From Pseudomonadota bacterium (GTDB taxonomy: Bacteria; Pseudomonadota; Gammaproteobacteria; Burkholderiales; Ferrovaceae): 35,902 nt of DNA. Positions 15,170-23,264 of this stretch are shown here, one piece after another; the first letter of the stretch is position 1, and every line of letters starts with the position of its first letter. A model generated the notes under the pieces. It was given only the letters and a program-made list of their open reading frames with translations, made no database searches and had not been told where the DNA came from. The position numbers and the translations under genes were made by a program. The stretch spans positions 108,794 through 144,695 of the forward strand of contig JAKBLB010000002.1 of NCBI GenBank assembly GCA_021832305.1. The letters run 5' to 3'.

Positions 15170-17023
15170 ATGGCGGAGGAACCAAAGGTTTGGCGTTTTT
15201 TTCGGGCCGGCGGATTTGACCAGGTCAGGATCGAGACCGCATCAGACTTGCTTGAACTCGAGCAGTTGAATCAAAAGTTGTGGGTTGCTTTGTCCTGTCC
15301 GGTCAAGGGGTTGCAATTTGACGAACGCACGCTGAGTTTGATCGATACGGATCGGGACGGACATGTGCGGGCTCCTGAACTTTTGGCAGCCATCGACTGG
15401 GTGGTGGATCGACTGATCGATCCGGAAATTCTGGTTCAACCCCAGGAGTGCCTGAGGGTGAGCCACCTGCGCGATGATGAGGTAGGGTGTGCACTGGCTG
15501 AACAGGCCCGTCAGTTATTGGCGGATTTGGGCAAGACCGAGTTCGACCCGTTGACTGTCGCTGATGTTGAACAGGCACAGACGCGTTTCATGGCTCGACT
15601 CCACACCGCCTGGGAAGACGCCTGTCCTGCAAACCTGCCGCTTGGGGAAAAGACTTCAGAGGGGTACCTGACCCTGCAAAAGGTCGCGGGTAAACTGGAG
15701 GACTATTACTTGCGCTGCCGTATTCTGGCCTTTGAAGGGAGGGAATGTGCGGAAGTCGTCACGGAGGCACAACATCAAGCCGTATTTTCTTCTTCCAGCG
15801 TTTCCCGGGAAGCCTTGCTGGAGTGGCCTTTGGCCCTGGTCGATCCCATGGGAAGCCTTCCCCTGATCGAAGGGATCAATCCTGCCTGGGCGGGAGCCAT
15901 GACCTCTTTTCGGACCCAGGTGGTTGTTCCGCTTTTGGGAGAGTGCGCCACACTGGGCGAGCGTGAATGGATACAACTCAAGGATACTTTTGCAGAATTC
16001 GCGACCTGGCAAGAGGCCTGTCCTGTGGATACGGAAAACGAAACGGTTCGGGATCTGGAAAAATTAGTCCGGTTGGTGCGAGATCTCCTGGTTCTGGCGA
16101 ATAATTTCGTTTCGTTCAAGGCTTTTTATACGCGCACGGGTCAAGCCATTTTTCAGGCGGGGACCCTTTATCTGGACAGTCGTTCCTGTGAACTGTGTGT
16201 CACGGTGAACGACCCGGCCAAGCATGCGCTGTTGGCAAATTTGTCGAACATTTGTCTGGTCTATTGTGATTGCGTGCGTGCCGGACAGAAGACTACCATT
16301 GCGGCTGCCTTTACCGATGGAGATTCCGACCAGTTGCGGGTGGGACGAAACGGTGTGTTCTATGATGTCAAAGGGCAGGATTGGGACGCCACCATTACGC
16401 GTATCATCGAGCAACCCATCAGTCTGCGCCAGGCTTTCTGGTCGCCCTACAAGAAGATGGTCCGTGCCATCAGCGATCAGTTCGAGAAATTTGCCTCCAG
16501 CAGGGCCAAGGCCATCGATGACAAATTGGTCGGCCCTGCGATTCTGAACCCTAAAAACGCTGCCGGGGGTGCTCCCTCCGTGGCGCAACAGGCTTTTGAC
16601 GTGGGCAAGTTTGCGGGCATTTTTGCGGCCATCGGCATGGCTGTAGGGGCCATCGGTACCGCTCTGGCATCGGTGGCGGTCGGATTGTTTTCTTTGGCGC
16701 TCTGGCAAATCCCATTTGTTTTTCTGGGTGTTTTGCTCCTGATTTCCGGGCCGTCGCTTCTACTGGCCTGGTTCAAGTTGCGCTCTCGCACCTTGGGTCC
16801 GATCCTCGACGCCAATGGGTGGGCGATCAACGCCCGGGCAAAAATCAACTTGCCCTTTGGGGCTTCCCTGACTCAACTGGCCCAACTGCCACCGAATGCT
16901 GAACGGACATTGACCGATCCTTTTGCCGAGGAAGAACGTTCCGCTTGGGTCTATGTGGTCTGGAGCGCGGTGGCTGTGATGGTTGTGGTCATGCTCTGGG
17001 CCGTGCGGATGGGAACGCGTTGA
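15170..17023 (+). CDS. conserved membrane protein with EF-hand calcium-binding loop
   Basis: A 617-residue protein of uncharacterised type. Near the N-terminus a canonical 12-residue EF-hand loop is visible: D59-T-D61-R-D63-G-H-V-R-A-P-E70, with all calcium ligands in place. A large, Cys-containing soluble region follows. After this come two or three hydrophobic segments at about 480-545 (FAAIGMAVGAIGTALASVAV and IPFVFLGVLLLISGPSLLL), a conserved-looking block LGPILDANGWAINARAKINL, and a last membrane helix at the C-terminus (about 590-612). There is no signal peptide, so the soluble part is probably cytoplasmic. It starts about 20 bases after the chemoreceptor gene, so cotranscription is likely. 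ATG 15170 has GGAG at six bases; ATG 15164 is an alternative. The function is unknown. Confidence 0.85.
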   Translation: MAEEPKVWRFFRAGGFDQVRIETASDLLELEQLNQKLWVALSCPVKGLQFDERTLSLIDTDRDGHVRAPELLAAIDWVVDRLIDPEILVQPQECLRVSHLRDDEVGCALAEQARQLLADLGKTEFDPLTVADVEQAQTRFMARLHTAWEDACPANLPLGEKTSEGYLTLQKVAGKLEDYYLRCRILAFEGRECAEVVTEAQHQAVFSSSSVSREALLEWPLALVDPMGSLPLIEGINPAWAGAMTSFRTQVVVPLLGECATLGEREWIQLKDTFAEFATWQEACPVDTENETVRDLEKLVRLVRDLLVLANNFVSFKAFYTRTGQAIFQAGTLYLDSRSCELCVTVNDPAKHALLANLSNICLVYCDCVRAGQKTTIAAAFTDGDSDQLRVGRNGVFYDVKGQDWDATITRIIEQPISLRQAFWSPYKKMVRAISDQFEKFASSRAKAIDDKLVGPAILNPKNAAGGAPSVAQQAFDVGKFAGIFAAIGMAVGAIGTALASVAVGLFSLALWQIPFVFLGVLLLISGPSLLLAWFKLRSRTLGPILDANGWAINARAKINLPFGASLTQLAQLPPNAERTLTDPFAEEERSAWVYVVWSAVAVMVVVMLWAVRMGTR

Positions 17024-17045
17024 ATTCACGGCGGCTGTTCGACTT

Positions 17046-17070
17046 CCCCCCGAGGGCAAGCCTCGGGGGG
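17046..17070. terminator. GC-rich hairpin between convergent EF-hand and yceI genes
   Basis: A perfect 10-bp stem (17046-17055 with 17061-17070) with a five-base loop lies in the 54-base gap between convergent genes. It lacks a T run on either side, so it may act as a weak bidirectional terminator or mRNA 3' stabiliser. Confidence 0.55.
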
Positions 17071-17077
17071 AGCGCGG

Positions 17078-17647
17078 TTACTGTTTGATGGCTTCGACGG
17101 AAACCGTGATGGTGACGTCATCACCCACATAAGGAACATATTTGCTCATTCCAAAGTCGGAACGTTTGACATGCGTTTCCGCATCACCCCCGCAGGCTTC
17201 CTTGAGTACCATGGGATGGAGTTTGCACGTGAACGAGGTGATCTTGAGTGCTACTGGATGGCTGATGCCTTTCAGAGTCAGGATCCCATCGATTTCGGTG
17301 GGTGTATCCCCGGTAAACTTGACAGAATCTCCCTTGAAAGTGGCGGTGGGGAATTTCTCTGTGTCCAGGAAATCGGCCTCCTGAATATGCTCATTGAAAT
17401 GGTCAGAACCGGTACTCACGGAACGGGTGTCGATCGTGATATCGGCGGCACCTTTTTTGGCTGCCGTATCCAGCATGATCGTTCCGGATACCTTGTCAAA
17501 GCGGCTCAACTGAGTACTGAATCCAAGGTGATTATAGGAGAAACGGGCAAAGGTGTGATGGGGGTCGGTGGTATAGGTATCCATGGCCGCGTGAGCCGAT
17601 GCGGAAAGGGGAGCGAGCAGGGCGAGAATGAGTCGTGCTTTTTTCAT
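17078..17647 (-). CDS. YceI-family periplasmic lipid-binding protein
   Basis: A 189-residue secreted protein with a signal peptide (MKKARLILALLAPLSASAHA). The mature part shows the YceI lipocalin-like pattern: YTTDPHHTFARFSYNHLGFS, FDKVSGTIMLD, ITIDTRSVSTGSDHFNEHIQ and the block LDTEKFPTATFKG, then LTLKGISHPVALKI. Family members bind isoprenoid-type lipids in the periplasm. Two Cys (in FTCKL and KEACGG) could form a disulfide. An AGGAGG precedes ATG 17647, and a good sigma-70 promoter lies upstream. It is transcribed divergently from fnr. Confidence 0.93.
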   Translation of the reverse strand: MKKARLILALLAPLSASAHAAMDTYTTDPHHTFARFSYNHLGFSTQLSRFDKVSGTIMLDTAAKKGAADITIDTRSVSTGSDHFNEHIQEADFLDTEKFPTATFKGDSVKFTGDTPTEIDGILTLKGISHPVALKITSFTCKLHPMVLKEACGGDAETHVKRSDFGMSKYVPYVGDDVTITVSVEAIKQ

Positions 17648-17683
17648 GAAGGGCCTCCTGGGGCAAATGGTACGAGTACGTAC

Positions 17684-17712
17684 AATATAAGGGTTTGCGC
17701 CCGTCGATGCAA
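17684..17712 (-). promoter_or_regulatory. sigma-70 promoter of yceI
   Basis: On the minus strand TTGCAT (17707-17712) and TATATT (17684-17689) are separated by 17 bases; the start is predicted near 17677, about 30 bases before the ATG. An 8-bp palindrome GTACGTAC (17676-17683) covers the predicted start. Confidence 0.65.
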
Positions 17713-17792
17713 GAGTTTTTGTGAAAAATCAAGTTGGCTTCTGCGACAGGGCGGCACAAAAGCTTTCCCTTTCAAGAAGAGGGAAGGGTACA

Positions 17793-17806
17793 ATGACATA
17801 AGTCAA
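17793..17806. promoter_or_regulatory. FNR-type site upstream of fnr
   Basis: ATGAC-ATAA-GTCAA matches 7 of 10 positions of the FNR consensus TTGAT-N4-ATCAA and is itself near-palindromic. It lies 51-64 bases before the fnr ATG, so autoregulation is plausible. Confidence 0.45.
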
Positions 17807-17856
17807 AACCTGATGGTATTTTATTAATCATTTTTGGATCAGGCATCGTTCCCATT

Positions 17857-18576
17857 ATGAATCTTCATGACTTGAAATCGGTATGTGGTAGTTGCACCAT
17901 CCGGGAATTGTGTCTCCCTGCCGGGTTGAGCGATGAGGAGGTTCACCTGCTCGATCAGCACATGGAGCACCGTCAAGTTGTGCCCAAGGGCGACTACCTT
18001 TACCGTGTCGGTGACCCTTTCCGTTCGCTCTTTGCCGTCAGTTCCGGGTTTTTCAAGACGGTACTGCTTCATGAGGATGGTCGGGGGCAAATCACCGGGT
18101 TTCAGATGATGGGGGAACTGCTGGGTCTGGAAGCCATTCACAGCGATCACCATGTGTGTGACGCCGTTGCTCTGGAAGACAGCGCCGTATGTGCCATTCC
18201 TTTTGACCAGTTTGAACAACTGGGGCAGGTCATGGCCAACCTTCAGCATCGGTTCAACAAGGATTTGTCTCGGGAAATCGTCCGGGAACACAATGTCATG
18301 ATGTTGCTCGGGAGCATGCGTTCGGAGGAGCGTCTGGCCAATTTCCTCATCGACCTGGCGGATCGCCATGCCCATCGCCACCAGTCCTCTGTGGAAATGA
18401 CCCTGCGCATGACGCGGGAGGACATCGGCAGTTATCTGGGACTTAAACTGGAAACCGTCAGCCGTCTCCTTTCTCGTTTCCATGATGAGGGGTTACTTGA
18501 AGTACGGGGACGCCGGGTGAAAATTCTCGATCGAAACGCCCTGGCATTGCGCAGAACCGAACCCCCCCACCAGTAG
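17857..18576 (+). CDS. fnr: FNR-type oxygen-sensing transcription regulator
   Basis: Crp/Fnr-family regulator of 239 residues. The N-terminal cluster C10-x2-C13-x5-C19 and the central C112 (in AVCAIPF) match the four ligands of the oxygen-labile 4Fe-4S cluster of E. coli FNR. The effector domain covers about 20-150, followed by the dimer helix and an HTH with recognition residues E199, S202 and R203 in LKLETVSRLLSRF, which read TTGAT half-sites. An extra Cys at 101 is not a usual ligand. No good SD precedes ATG 17857. FNR-type sites occur upstream of this gene and of the next two genes, ompW and hemN, suggesting a local oxygen-response cluster. Confidence 0.95.
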   Translation: MNLHDLKSVCGSCTIRELCLPAGLSDEEVHLLDQHMEHRQVVPKGDYLYRVGDPFRSLFAVSSGFFKTVLLHEDGRGQITGFQMMGELLGLEAIHSDHHVCDAVALEDSAVCAIPFDQFEQLGQVMANLQHRFNKDLSREIVREHNVMMLLGSMRSEERLANFLIDLADRHAHRHQSSVEMTLRMTREDIGSYLGLKLETVSRLLSRFHDEGLLEVRGRRVKILDRNALALRRTEPPHQ

Positions 18577-18630
18577 CGGGTCAGAAGATCTTCAGTCTGC
18601 GATTTCATTTATTTTCATTGGCTGGCAGGT

Positions 18631-18648
18631 TGTTGTGTAAATGCAACA
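18631..18648. promoter_or_regulatory. palindromic operator candidate upstream of ompW
   Basis: TGTTGTGTAAATGCAACA has TGTTG/CAACA arms around eight bases and differs at only two central positions from the site at 2632-2649 before ompA. It lies about 160 bases upstream of the ompW ATG. Confidence 0.55.
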
Positions 18649-18697
18649 TTCTCCCTCAGGATTGTGACGATCCTGTGACCAACTGTTTCATTCAAGA

Positions 18698-18739
18698 TTG
18701 ATTTGCGTCAGAATGCGCGCTTATGTCCTGCGCTACCAT
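18698..18739 (+). promoter_or_regulatory. FNR-type promoter of ompW
   Basis: TTGAT-TTGC-GTCAG (18698-18711) has one perfect and one degenerate FNR half-site. A TACCAT hexamer (18734-18739) would place the start at about 18746, putting the site centre at -41.5, the class II activator position. ompW is FNR-regulated in E. coli. The operator is imperfect. Confidence 0.5.
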
Positions 18740-18806
18740 GGCTGCGCAGGGCTAGGAACTGCATAAAAATCATGCCTGTCATACCAACGTACTTAGGAGG
18801 GGATTA

Positions 18807-19448
18807 ATGAAATTTTCGACCAAAAAAACTCTGGTGGCGGCCATCGCCTTGACCGCCGTGGCGGGTCCGTTTGCTGCGTCCAGCGCCCTTGCGGATGATG
18901 GTGAGCCCAGCCCCTGGCTCGTCCGGGTTCGGATGCTGCAAGTGATGACCCAGCAGGGCAATGATGCTGCCACAGGTGTTCCAGCTGATTCGATCAAGCT
19001 GGCCAATCGCACCCAACCGGAAATCGATGTCTCCTACTTCATCACCCACAACATTTCTGCGGAATTGGTGGCTTCCTATCCGCTGAGCCATCAGGTGCAA
19101 TCGAGTGGGAAATATATTGGCGGTCTGCAGGAGTTGCCGCCCATCTTGAATCTTCAGTACCACTTCGATGGGATGGGAAACTTTGTTCCTTACGTGGGGG
19201 CGGGCGTGATGTACATGCGGACCATGAATGTCTCGCTGCAAGGCGGGGCGCTCGGACTGCAACAGAATAACTGGGGCGAGGATGTTCAGTTGGGGGCGGA
19301 TTACAAGTTGGACAGCCACTGGTTACTGAATGCGGATATCAAGAAAACCTGGGTCAACGTGGGGCTGGATAATTCTACCGGCGGCACGATCCTCCAACTC
19401 CATCCCGATCCCTATATTCTGGGTGTGGGGGTTGGCTACCGCTTCTAG
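18807..19448 (+). CDS. ompW: OmpW-family outer-membrane protein
   Basis: A 213-residue protein predicted to form a small outer-membrane barrel. A signal peptide (about residues 1-29, ending SSALA) is followed by SPWLVRVRMLQVM, an early OmpW strand, then QPEIDVSYFITHNISAELVA, the block LPPILNLQYHFDG, and YVGAGVMYM. The protein ends in GVGVGYRF with the terminal Phe expected for barrel assembly. OmpW channels are linked to small hydrophobic compounds and to anaerobic adaptation. AGGAGG precedes ATG 18807 at good spacing. The gene stands alone between fnr and hemN, with two hairpin terminators after it. Confidence 0.93.
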   Translation: MKFSTKKTLVAAIALTAVAGPFAASSALADDGEPSPWLVRVRMLQVMTQQGNDAATGVPADSIKLANRTQPEIDVSYFITHNISAELVASYPLSHQVQSSGKYIGGLQELPPILNLQYHFDGMGNFVPYVGAGVMYMRTMNVSLQGGALGLQQNNWGEDVQLGADYKLDSHWLLNADIKKTWVNVGLDNSTGGTILQLHPDPYILGVGVGYRF

Positions 19449-19484
19449 TCTTCTAGCCGGCTTCCCCCTCCGCCGGCGAACCTT

Positions 19485-19521
19485 CGCCACCGCGGCGTAA
19501 TTTTGCGGTGGCGCTTTCCTT
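19485..19521 (+). terminator. first terminator after ompW
   Basis: A 9-bp stem (19485-19493 with 19505-19513), with an 11-base loop, is followed by a T-rich tract CTTTCCTT (19514-19521). Confidence 0.65.
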
Positions 19522-19536
19522 GTCTGGCGGGGTGTT

Positions 19537-19569
19537 ACGGCTCGGGTCAACCGAGCCGTTTGCATTTCT
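19537..19569 (+). terminator. second terminator between ompW and hemN
   Basis: A perfect 9-bp stem (19537-19545 with 19551-19559), with a five-base loop, is followed by a T-rich but interrupted tract. Together with the preceding hairpin it isolates hemN from ompW transcription. Confidence 0.6.
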
Positions 19570-19605
19570 CCGGGCTCCTGTGGTCGTGGGGTAACGTATC
19601 GAAAG

Positions 19606-19647
19606 TTGATTTTTATCAATATCCAAGGGATGCGCCGAGAGGATAAT
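19606..19647 (+). promoter_or_regulatory. FNR-dependent class II promoter of hemN
   Basis: A perfect FNR box, TTGAT-TTTT-ATCAA (19606-19619), is followed by GATAAT (19642-19647). A start seven bases after this hexamer, at 19654, puts the box centre at exactly -41.5. The hexamer overlaps the first ATG of the open frame (19646). Confidence 0.8.
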
Positions 19648-21058
19648 GGCCCTCATGGATCGCATGAAACCCACTTCCGAGATCGTCGTCACCCCAGAAT
19701 TGGTTGGGCGTTTTGATATTCCGGGGCCGCGGTATACCTCTTATCCGACGGCGGATCGCTTTCTGCCCGATGAGTGGGGCGCGCACCTCGCCCATGCCTT
19801 GGGGGATCGTGCAAGGACGCCGGGTCATGCACCGCTCTCCCTGTATGTCCATTTGCCCTTCTGTGCCTCGGTTTGCTACTACTGCGCCTGTAACAAGGTC
19901 ATCACCAAGGATCACGGGAAGGTTTCGGAATATCTCCGTTATCTCGAACAGGAAATGGATCTGGTGGTGCCCTTGATCGGTTCGGGTCATCGACAGGTCG
20001 CCCAGTTGCATCTGGGTGGTGGGTCTCCCACCTTTCTGGACGACGATGAACTGACGCACCTGATGAGTCTGCTGGCTCAGCGCTTTGAACTGCTTCCAGA
20101 CATGGAGCGTTCCATCGAGATCGATCCGCGCACGGTCACGCCGAAAAGACTGGCGCATTTGCGTACTCTGGGTTTCAATCGGGTGAGTTTTGGGGTACAG
20201 GATTTTGATCCTCGCGTCCAGAAAGCCGTCCACCGTGTTCAGCCCTTTGAGCAGGTTCAGTCACTGGTGGAGGAAGTACGGCGTTTGAGATTCGATTCCA
20301 TCAATCTGGATCTCATCTACGGGTTGCCCTACCAGACCTTGGAGTCTTTCCAGAAGACCGTGGATCAGGTATTGACCATCCAGCCCGACCGCATTGCTCT
20401 TTACGCCTATGCCCATTTACCGGCTCGTTTCAAACCGCAACGGCGTATCGATGCGGAGACTTTGCCGGCAGCCGCCACCAAGGTGCAGATGATGGATCAG
20501 GCGATTCACGCCTTCATGGCCCATGGTTATGACTATATCGGGATGGACCATTTTGCCCTGCCTGAAGATCAATTGGCCAAGGTCAAAAGGGACGGACGTC
20601 TGCAACGAAACTTTCAGGGGTATCACACCCATGTGGGGGCGGATTTATTGGGATTCGGGGTTTCTGCCATCAGTCAGGTGGGACGGGCCTACAGTCAGTC
20701 CGTCAAAACTCTGGAGGCCTATTATGCGGCACTGGATGCAGGAAAATTCCCCGTGGAGCGGGGGTTGACGTTGGAGACGGATGACCTCCTGCGGCGCGAG
20801 GTCATCATGTCCTTGATGTGTCAAGGGCGCATTGTCTTTGAGCCCATCGAGCGGAATTACGGAATCGATTTTGCAACCTATTTCCAGGATGCGCTGGAAC
20901 GGTTGCGGGAATTTGAACATGAGGGCCTTTTGACCCGTACATTGGCGGGTCTGGAGGTCAGTAAAGCCGGGTGGTTCTTTGTGCGTCCCATGGCCATGAG
21001 TTTTGATAAATATCTCTGGTTGCATCAGGACCATCAGCGGTTCTCGAAAGTGTTGTAG
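19646..21058 (+). CDS. hemN: oxygen-independent coproporphyrinogen III oxidase
   Basis: Radical-SAM enzyme that decarboxylates coproporphyrinogen III to protoporphyrinogen IX without oxygen. The frame gives up to 470 residues. The cluster motif is C73-x3-C77-x2-C80 with C82 following, as in HemN. GPRYTSYPTADRF near the N-terminus, LHLGGGSPTFL, EIDPRTVT, FGVQDFDPRVQKAVHRVQPF and YGLPYQT are also HemN-typical. Three ATGs are possible: 19646, 19655 and 19664. The last gives the length closest to E. coli HemN, while a -10 hexamer overlapping 19646 suggests the real start is 19655 or 19664 on a nearly leaderless message. A perfect FNR box upstream and fnr nearby indicate anaerobic induction. A strong terminator follows. 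Confidence 0.96.
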   Translation: MALMDRMKPTSEIVVTPELVGRFDIPGPRYTSYPTADRFLPDEWGAHLAHALGDRARTPGHAPLSLYVHLPFCASVCYYCACNKVITKDHGKVSEYLRYLEQEMDLVVPLIGSGHRQVAQLHLGGGSPTFLDDDELTHLMSLLAQRFELLPDMERSIEIDPRTVTPKRLAHLRTLGFNRVSFGVQDFDPRVQKAVHRVQPFEQVQSLVEEVRRLRFDSINLDLIYGLPYQTLESFQKTVDQVLTIQPDRIALYAYAHLPARFKPQRRIDAETLPAAATKVQMMDQAIHAFMAHGYDYIGMDHFALPEDQLAKVKRDGRLQRNFQGYHTHVGADLLGFGVSAISQVGRAYSQSVKTLEAYYAALDAGKFPVERGLTLETDDLLRREVIMSLMCQGRIVFEPIERNYGIDFATYFQDALERLREFEHEGLLTRTLAGLEVSKAGWFFVRPMAMSFDKYLWLHQDHQRFSKVL

Positions 21059-21080
21059 CAGTCTCCTAAAGTGGTCTTTT

Positions 21081-21115
21081 GCCGCCCACAGTGAACTGGG
21101 GGCGGCTTTTCTTTT
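21081..21115 (+). terminator. terminator of hemN
   Basis: A 7-bp GC stem (21081-21087 with 21100-21106) is followed by TTTTCTTTT (21107-21115). Confidence 0.85.
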
Positions 21116-21176
21116 GTGTGGGCCTTCTCTTTTCTACGGGCATGGCGTTTGAACGCAATGCCGTCACGATGCACGA

Positions 21177-21217
21177 TGGGGGATGGAATTGCACAAGCCC
21201 CAGAGATTTTCTAAAAA
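21177..21217 (+). promoter_or_regulatory. promoter candidates of the PII gene
   Basis: A sigma-54-like element has GG (21179-21180) and GC (21191-21192) ten bases apart with TTGCA at the -12 part, but the -24 part is poor. Overlapping it, TTGCAC (21189-21194) and TAAAAA (21212-21217), 17 bases apart, could be a sigma-70 promoter. I cannot decide between them. Confidence 0.35.
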
Positions 21218-21237
21218 AGTAGGCCAAAGACTGCTAA

Positions 21238-21609
<372 letters not shown>

Positions 21610-21613
21610 GTTT

Positions 21614-22762
21614 TTATGCAGATGGACCGGTGGTCGTGGATAGCGCGTTCCTGAGACGAAGGGCGCGCTCCAGTGCTTCATTGGCGCTGGGACCCAGGAC
21701 CGTGATATGTCCCATCTTGCGTCCTGGACGGGGTTTTTCCTTGCCGTAGAGATGTAACTTGGCTTCCGGTTCCTGAAAAACCAGGGGCCAGGGGGGCGTC
21801 CCTTCCTGCCATAACTCTCCCAGCAGATTGATCATGGCTGCGGGTCTCAACTGTTCCGTACTGCCCAGGGGAAGATCACAGAGGACCCGGACCTGTTGCT
21901 CGAACTGACTCGTGATACAGGCATCGAGGGTGTAGTGTCCGCTGTTGTGCGGGCGAGGCGCAATTTCATTGACCAGGATCTGATCGATGCCCGTTACAAA
22001 AAATTCTACTGCCATGACTCCCACATACTCCAGTCGTTCTGCAATTTCACCGGCCATTTTACGGGCTCGGCTGGCCAATTCGTCGCGAATACGCGCAGGG
22101 GCGATGGTGACATCCAGAATCCCTTGATGGTGGCGATTTTCAGCCACAGGCCAGTAGGCGATTTCACCGACGGCCGTTCTGGCCAGGATGACCGATATTT
22201 CCAAACGGAGCGGGACGATTTCTTCCAGGATGCAGGGCAGGAGACCGGGGCGTTGGCTTAGGACCTCCCGAGCTTCTTCGGGGGATTCCACGCGGACCTG
22301 ACCTTTCCCATCGTATCCAAACCGCGCGGTCTTGATCAATGCAGGAAATTTTATCTGGGTCAGTGCGTTGGCACAGGATTCTCCGTTGGGGACAAGAGCA
22401 AAAGCCCCCACAGGAAATCCCTCATCGCGCAGGAAAGTCTTTTCCCGGATACGATCCTGAACAATCGATACGGCGCGTGCCCCTGGACGGACAATGACCT
22501 GACTGGCCAGGGCAGACAGCGTCTCGGCCGGTACATTTTCAAATTCGGTGGTGACAGCCCGACAGGAGTCTGCCAGTTGTTTCAGAGCGATGGCATCATC
22601 GAAGGCGGCACACAGGTGGCGGGTGGCAAAATGCGCTGCCGGGGCGTCAGGGTCGGGGTCCAACACCCAAACATCGAATCCCATGGTGCGGGCGGAGGAG
22701 GTAAACATTCTCCCCAATTGCCCTCCCCCCAGCAAACCCAGGGTCCGGTTACGTCGGCTCAT
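21614..22762 (-). CDS. purK: N5-carboxyaminoimidazole ribonucleotide synthase
   Basis: ATP-grasp enzyme that converts AIR, bicarbonate and ATP to N5-CAIR in purine synthesis. The 382-residue protein has LGLLGGGQLGRMF at the N-terminus, TTEFENVPAETL, FPALIKTARFGYDGKGQ, LEEIVPLRLEISVI, the block YWPVAENRHHQGILDVTIAP and VNEIAPRPHNSGHYTLDA, all typical of PurK. It overlaps the end of purE by four bases (ATGA), so it is translationally coupled. Last gene of the leftward train that begins with trxB and the Ara4N genes. Confidence 0.97.
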   Translation of the reverse strand: MSRRNRTLGLLGGGQLGRMFTSSARTMGFDVWVLDPDPDAPAAHFATRHLCAAFDDAIALKQLADSCRAVTTEFENVPAETLSALASQVIVRPGARAVSIVQDRIREKTFLRDEGFPVGAFALVPNGESCANALTQIKFPALIKTARFGYDGKGQVRVESPEEAREVLSQRPGLLPCILEEIVPLRLEISVILARTAVGEIAYWPVAENRHHQGILDVTIAPARIRDELASRARKMAGEIAERLEYVGVMAVEFFVTGIDQILVNEIAPRPHNSGHYTLDACITSQFEQQVRVLCDLPLGSTEQLRPAAMINLLGELWQEGTPPWPLVFQEPEAKLHLYGKEKPRPGRKMGHITVLGPSANEALERALRLRNALSTTTGPSA

Positions 22763-23259
22763 GGAGCAGGCGGCAGATGCATGGCAGTGACTTGTGCGAC
22801 CAGCTCAGCCCGATAGGCGTTCAAACGCTCGATCAGATGCGGGTGTTGCGCAGCCAACAAACTGACCGCAAAAAGCGCTGCATTGGCTGCTCCGGCAGCA
22901 CCTACGGCAAAGGTGGCCACCGGAATGCCCTTGGGCATCTGGACGATGGACAGAAGAGAGTCTTGTCCTTGAAAGTAGGGCGTTGGGACGGGGACTCCCA
23001 GGACGGGCAAGGTGGTTTTGGAGGCCAGCATGCCCGGCAAATGGGCCGCTCCGCCCGCTCCCGCGATCAGACAGTTCAGACCACGGTCACGCGCTTCTTC
23101 CGCATAGCGAAACATGCGGTCGGGCGTGCGATGGGCAGAGATCACCAGCGCCTCGAAGGGCACTTCGAAACGGGTCAGCATCTGGGCGGCCTGTTCCATT
23201 ACCGTCCAGTCCGACTGGCTTCCCATGACCAGTCCCACCCAGGGGGAGGCCGCCGACAT
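22759..23259 (-). CDS. purE: N5-CAIR mutase
   Basis: Isomerises N5-CAIR to CAIR, the step after PurK. The 166-residue protein has GLVMGSQSDWTVM, ALVISAHRTPDRMFRYAEEA with the conserved His43, the GAGGAAHLPGMLAS loop and LLSIVQMPKGIPVATFAVG. These identify the bacterial class I mutase. ATG 23259 is taken as start; a TTG directly before it (23262) is also possible, and no SD is clear. It begins five bases after the stop of the UDP-glucuronate decarboxylase gene, so it should depend on transcription and perhaps translation from that gene. Confidence 0.97.
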   Translation of the reverse strand: MSAASPWVGLVMGSQSDWTVMEQAAQMLTRFEVPFEALVISAHRTPDRMFRYAEEARDRGLNCLIAGAGGAAHLPGMLASKTTLPVLGVPVPTPYFQGQDSLLSIVQMPKGIPVATFAVGAAGAANAALFAVSLLAAQHPHLIERLNAYRAELVAQVTAMHLPPAP

Positions 23260-23264
23260 CAACG

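Noticed and set aside
18663-18679. TGTGA-containing direct repeat before ompW as a CRP site
   Set aside because: The two TGTGAC words are in the same orientation and lack the inverted TCACA half, so it is not a CRP palindrome.
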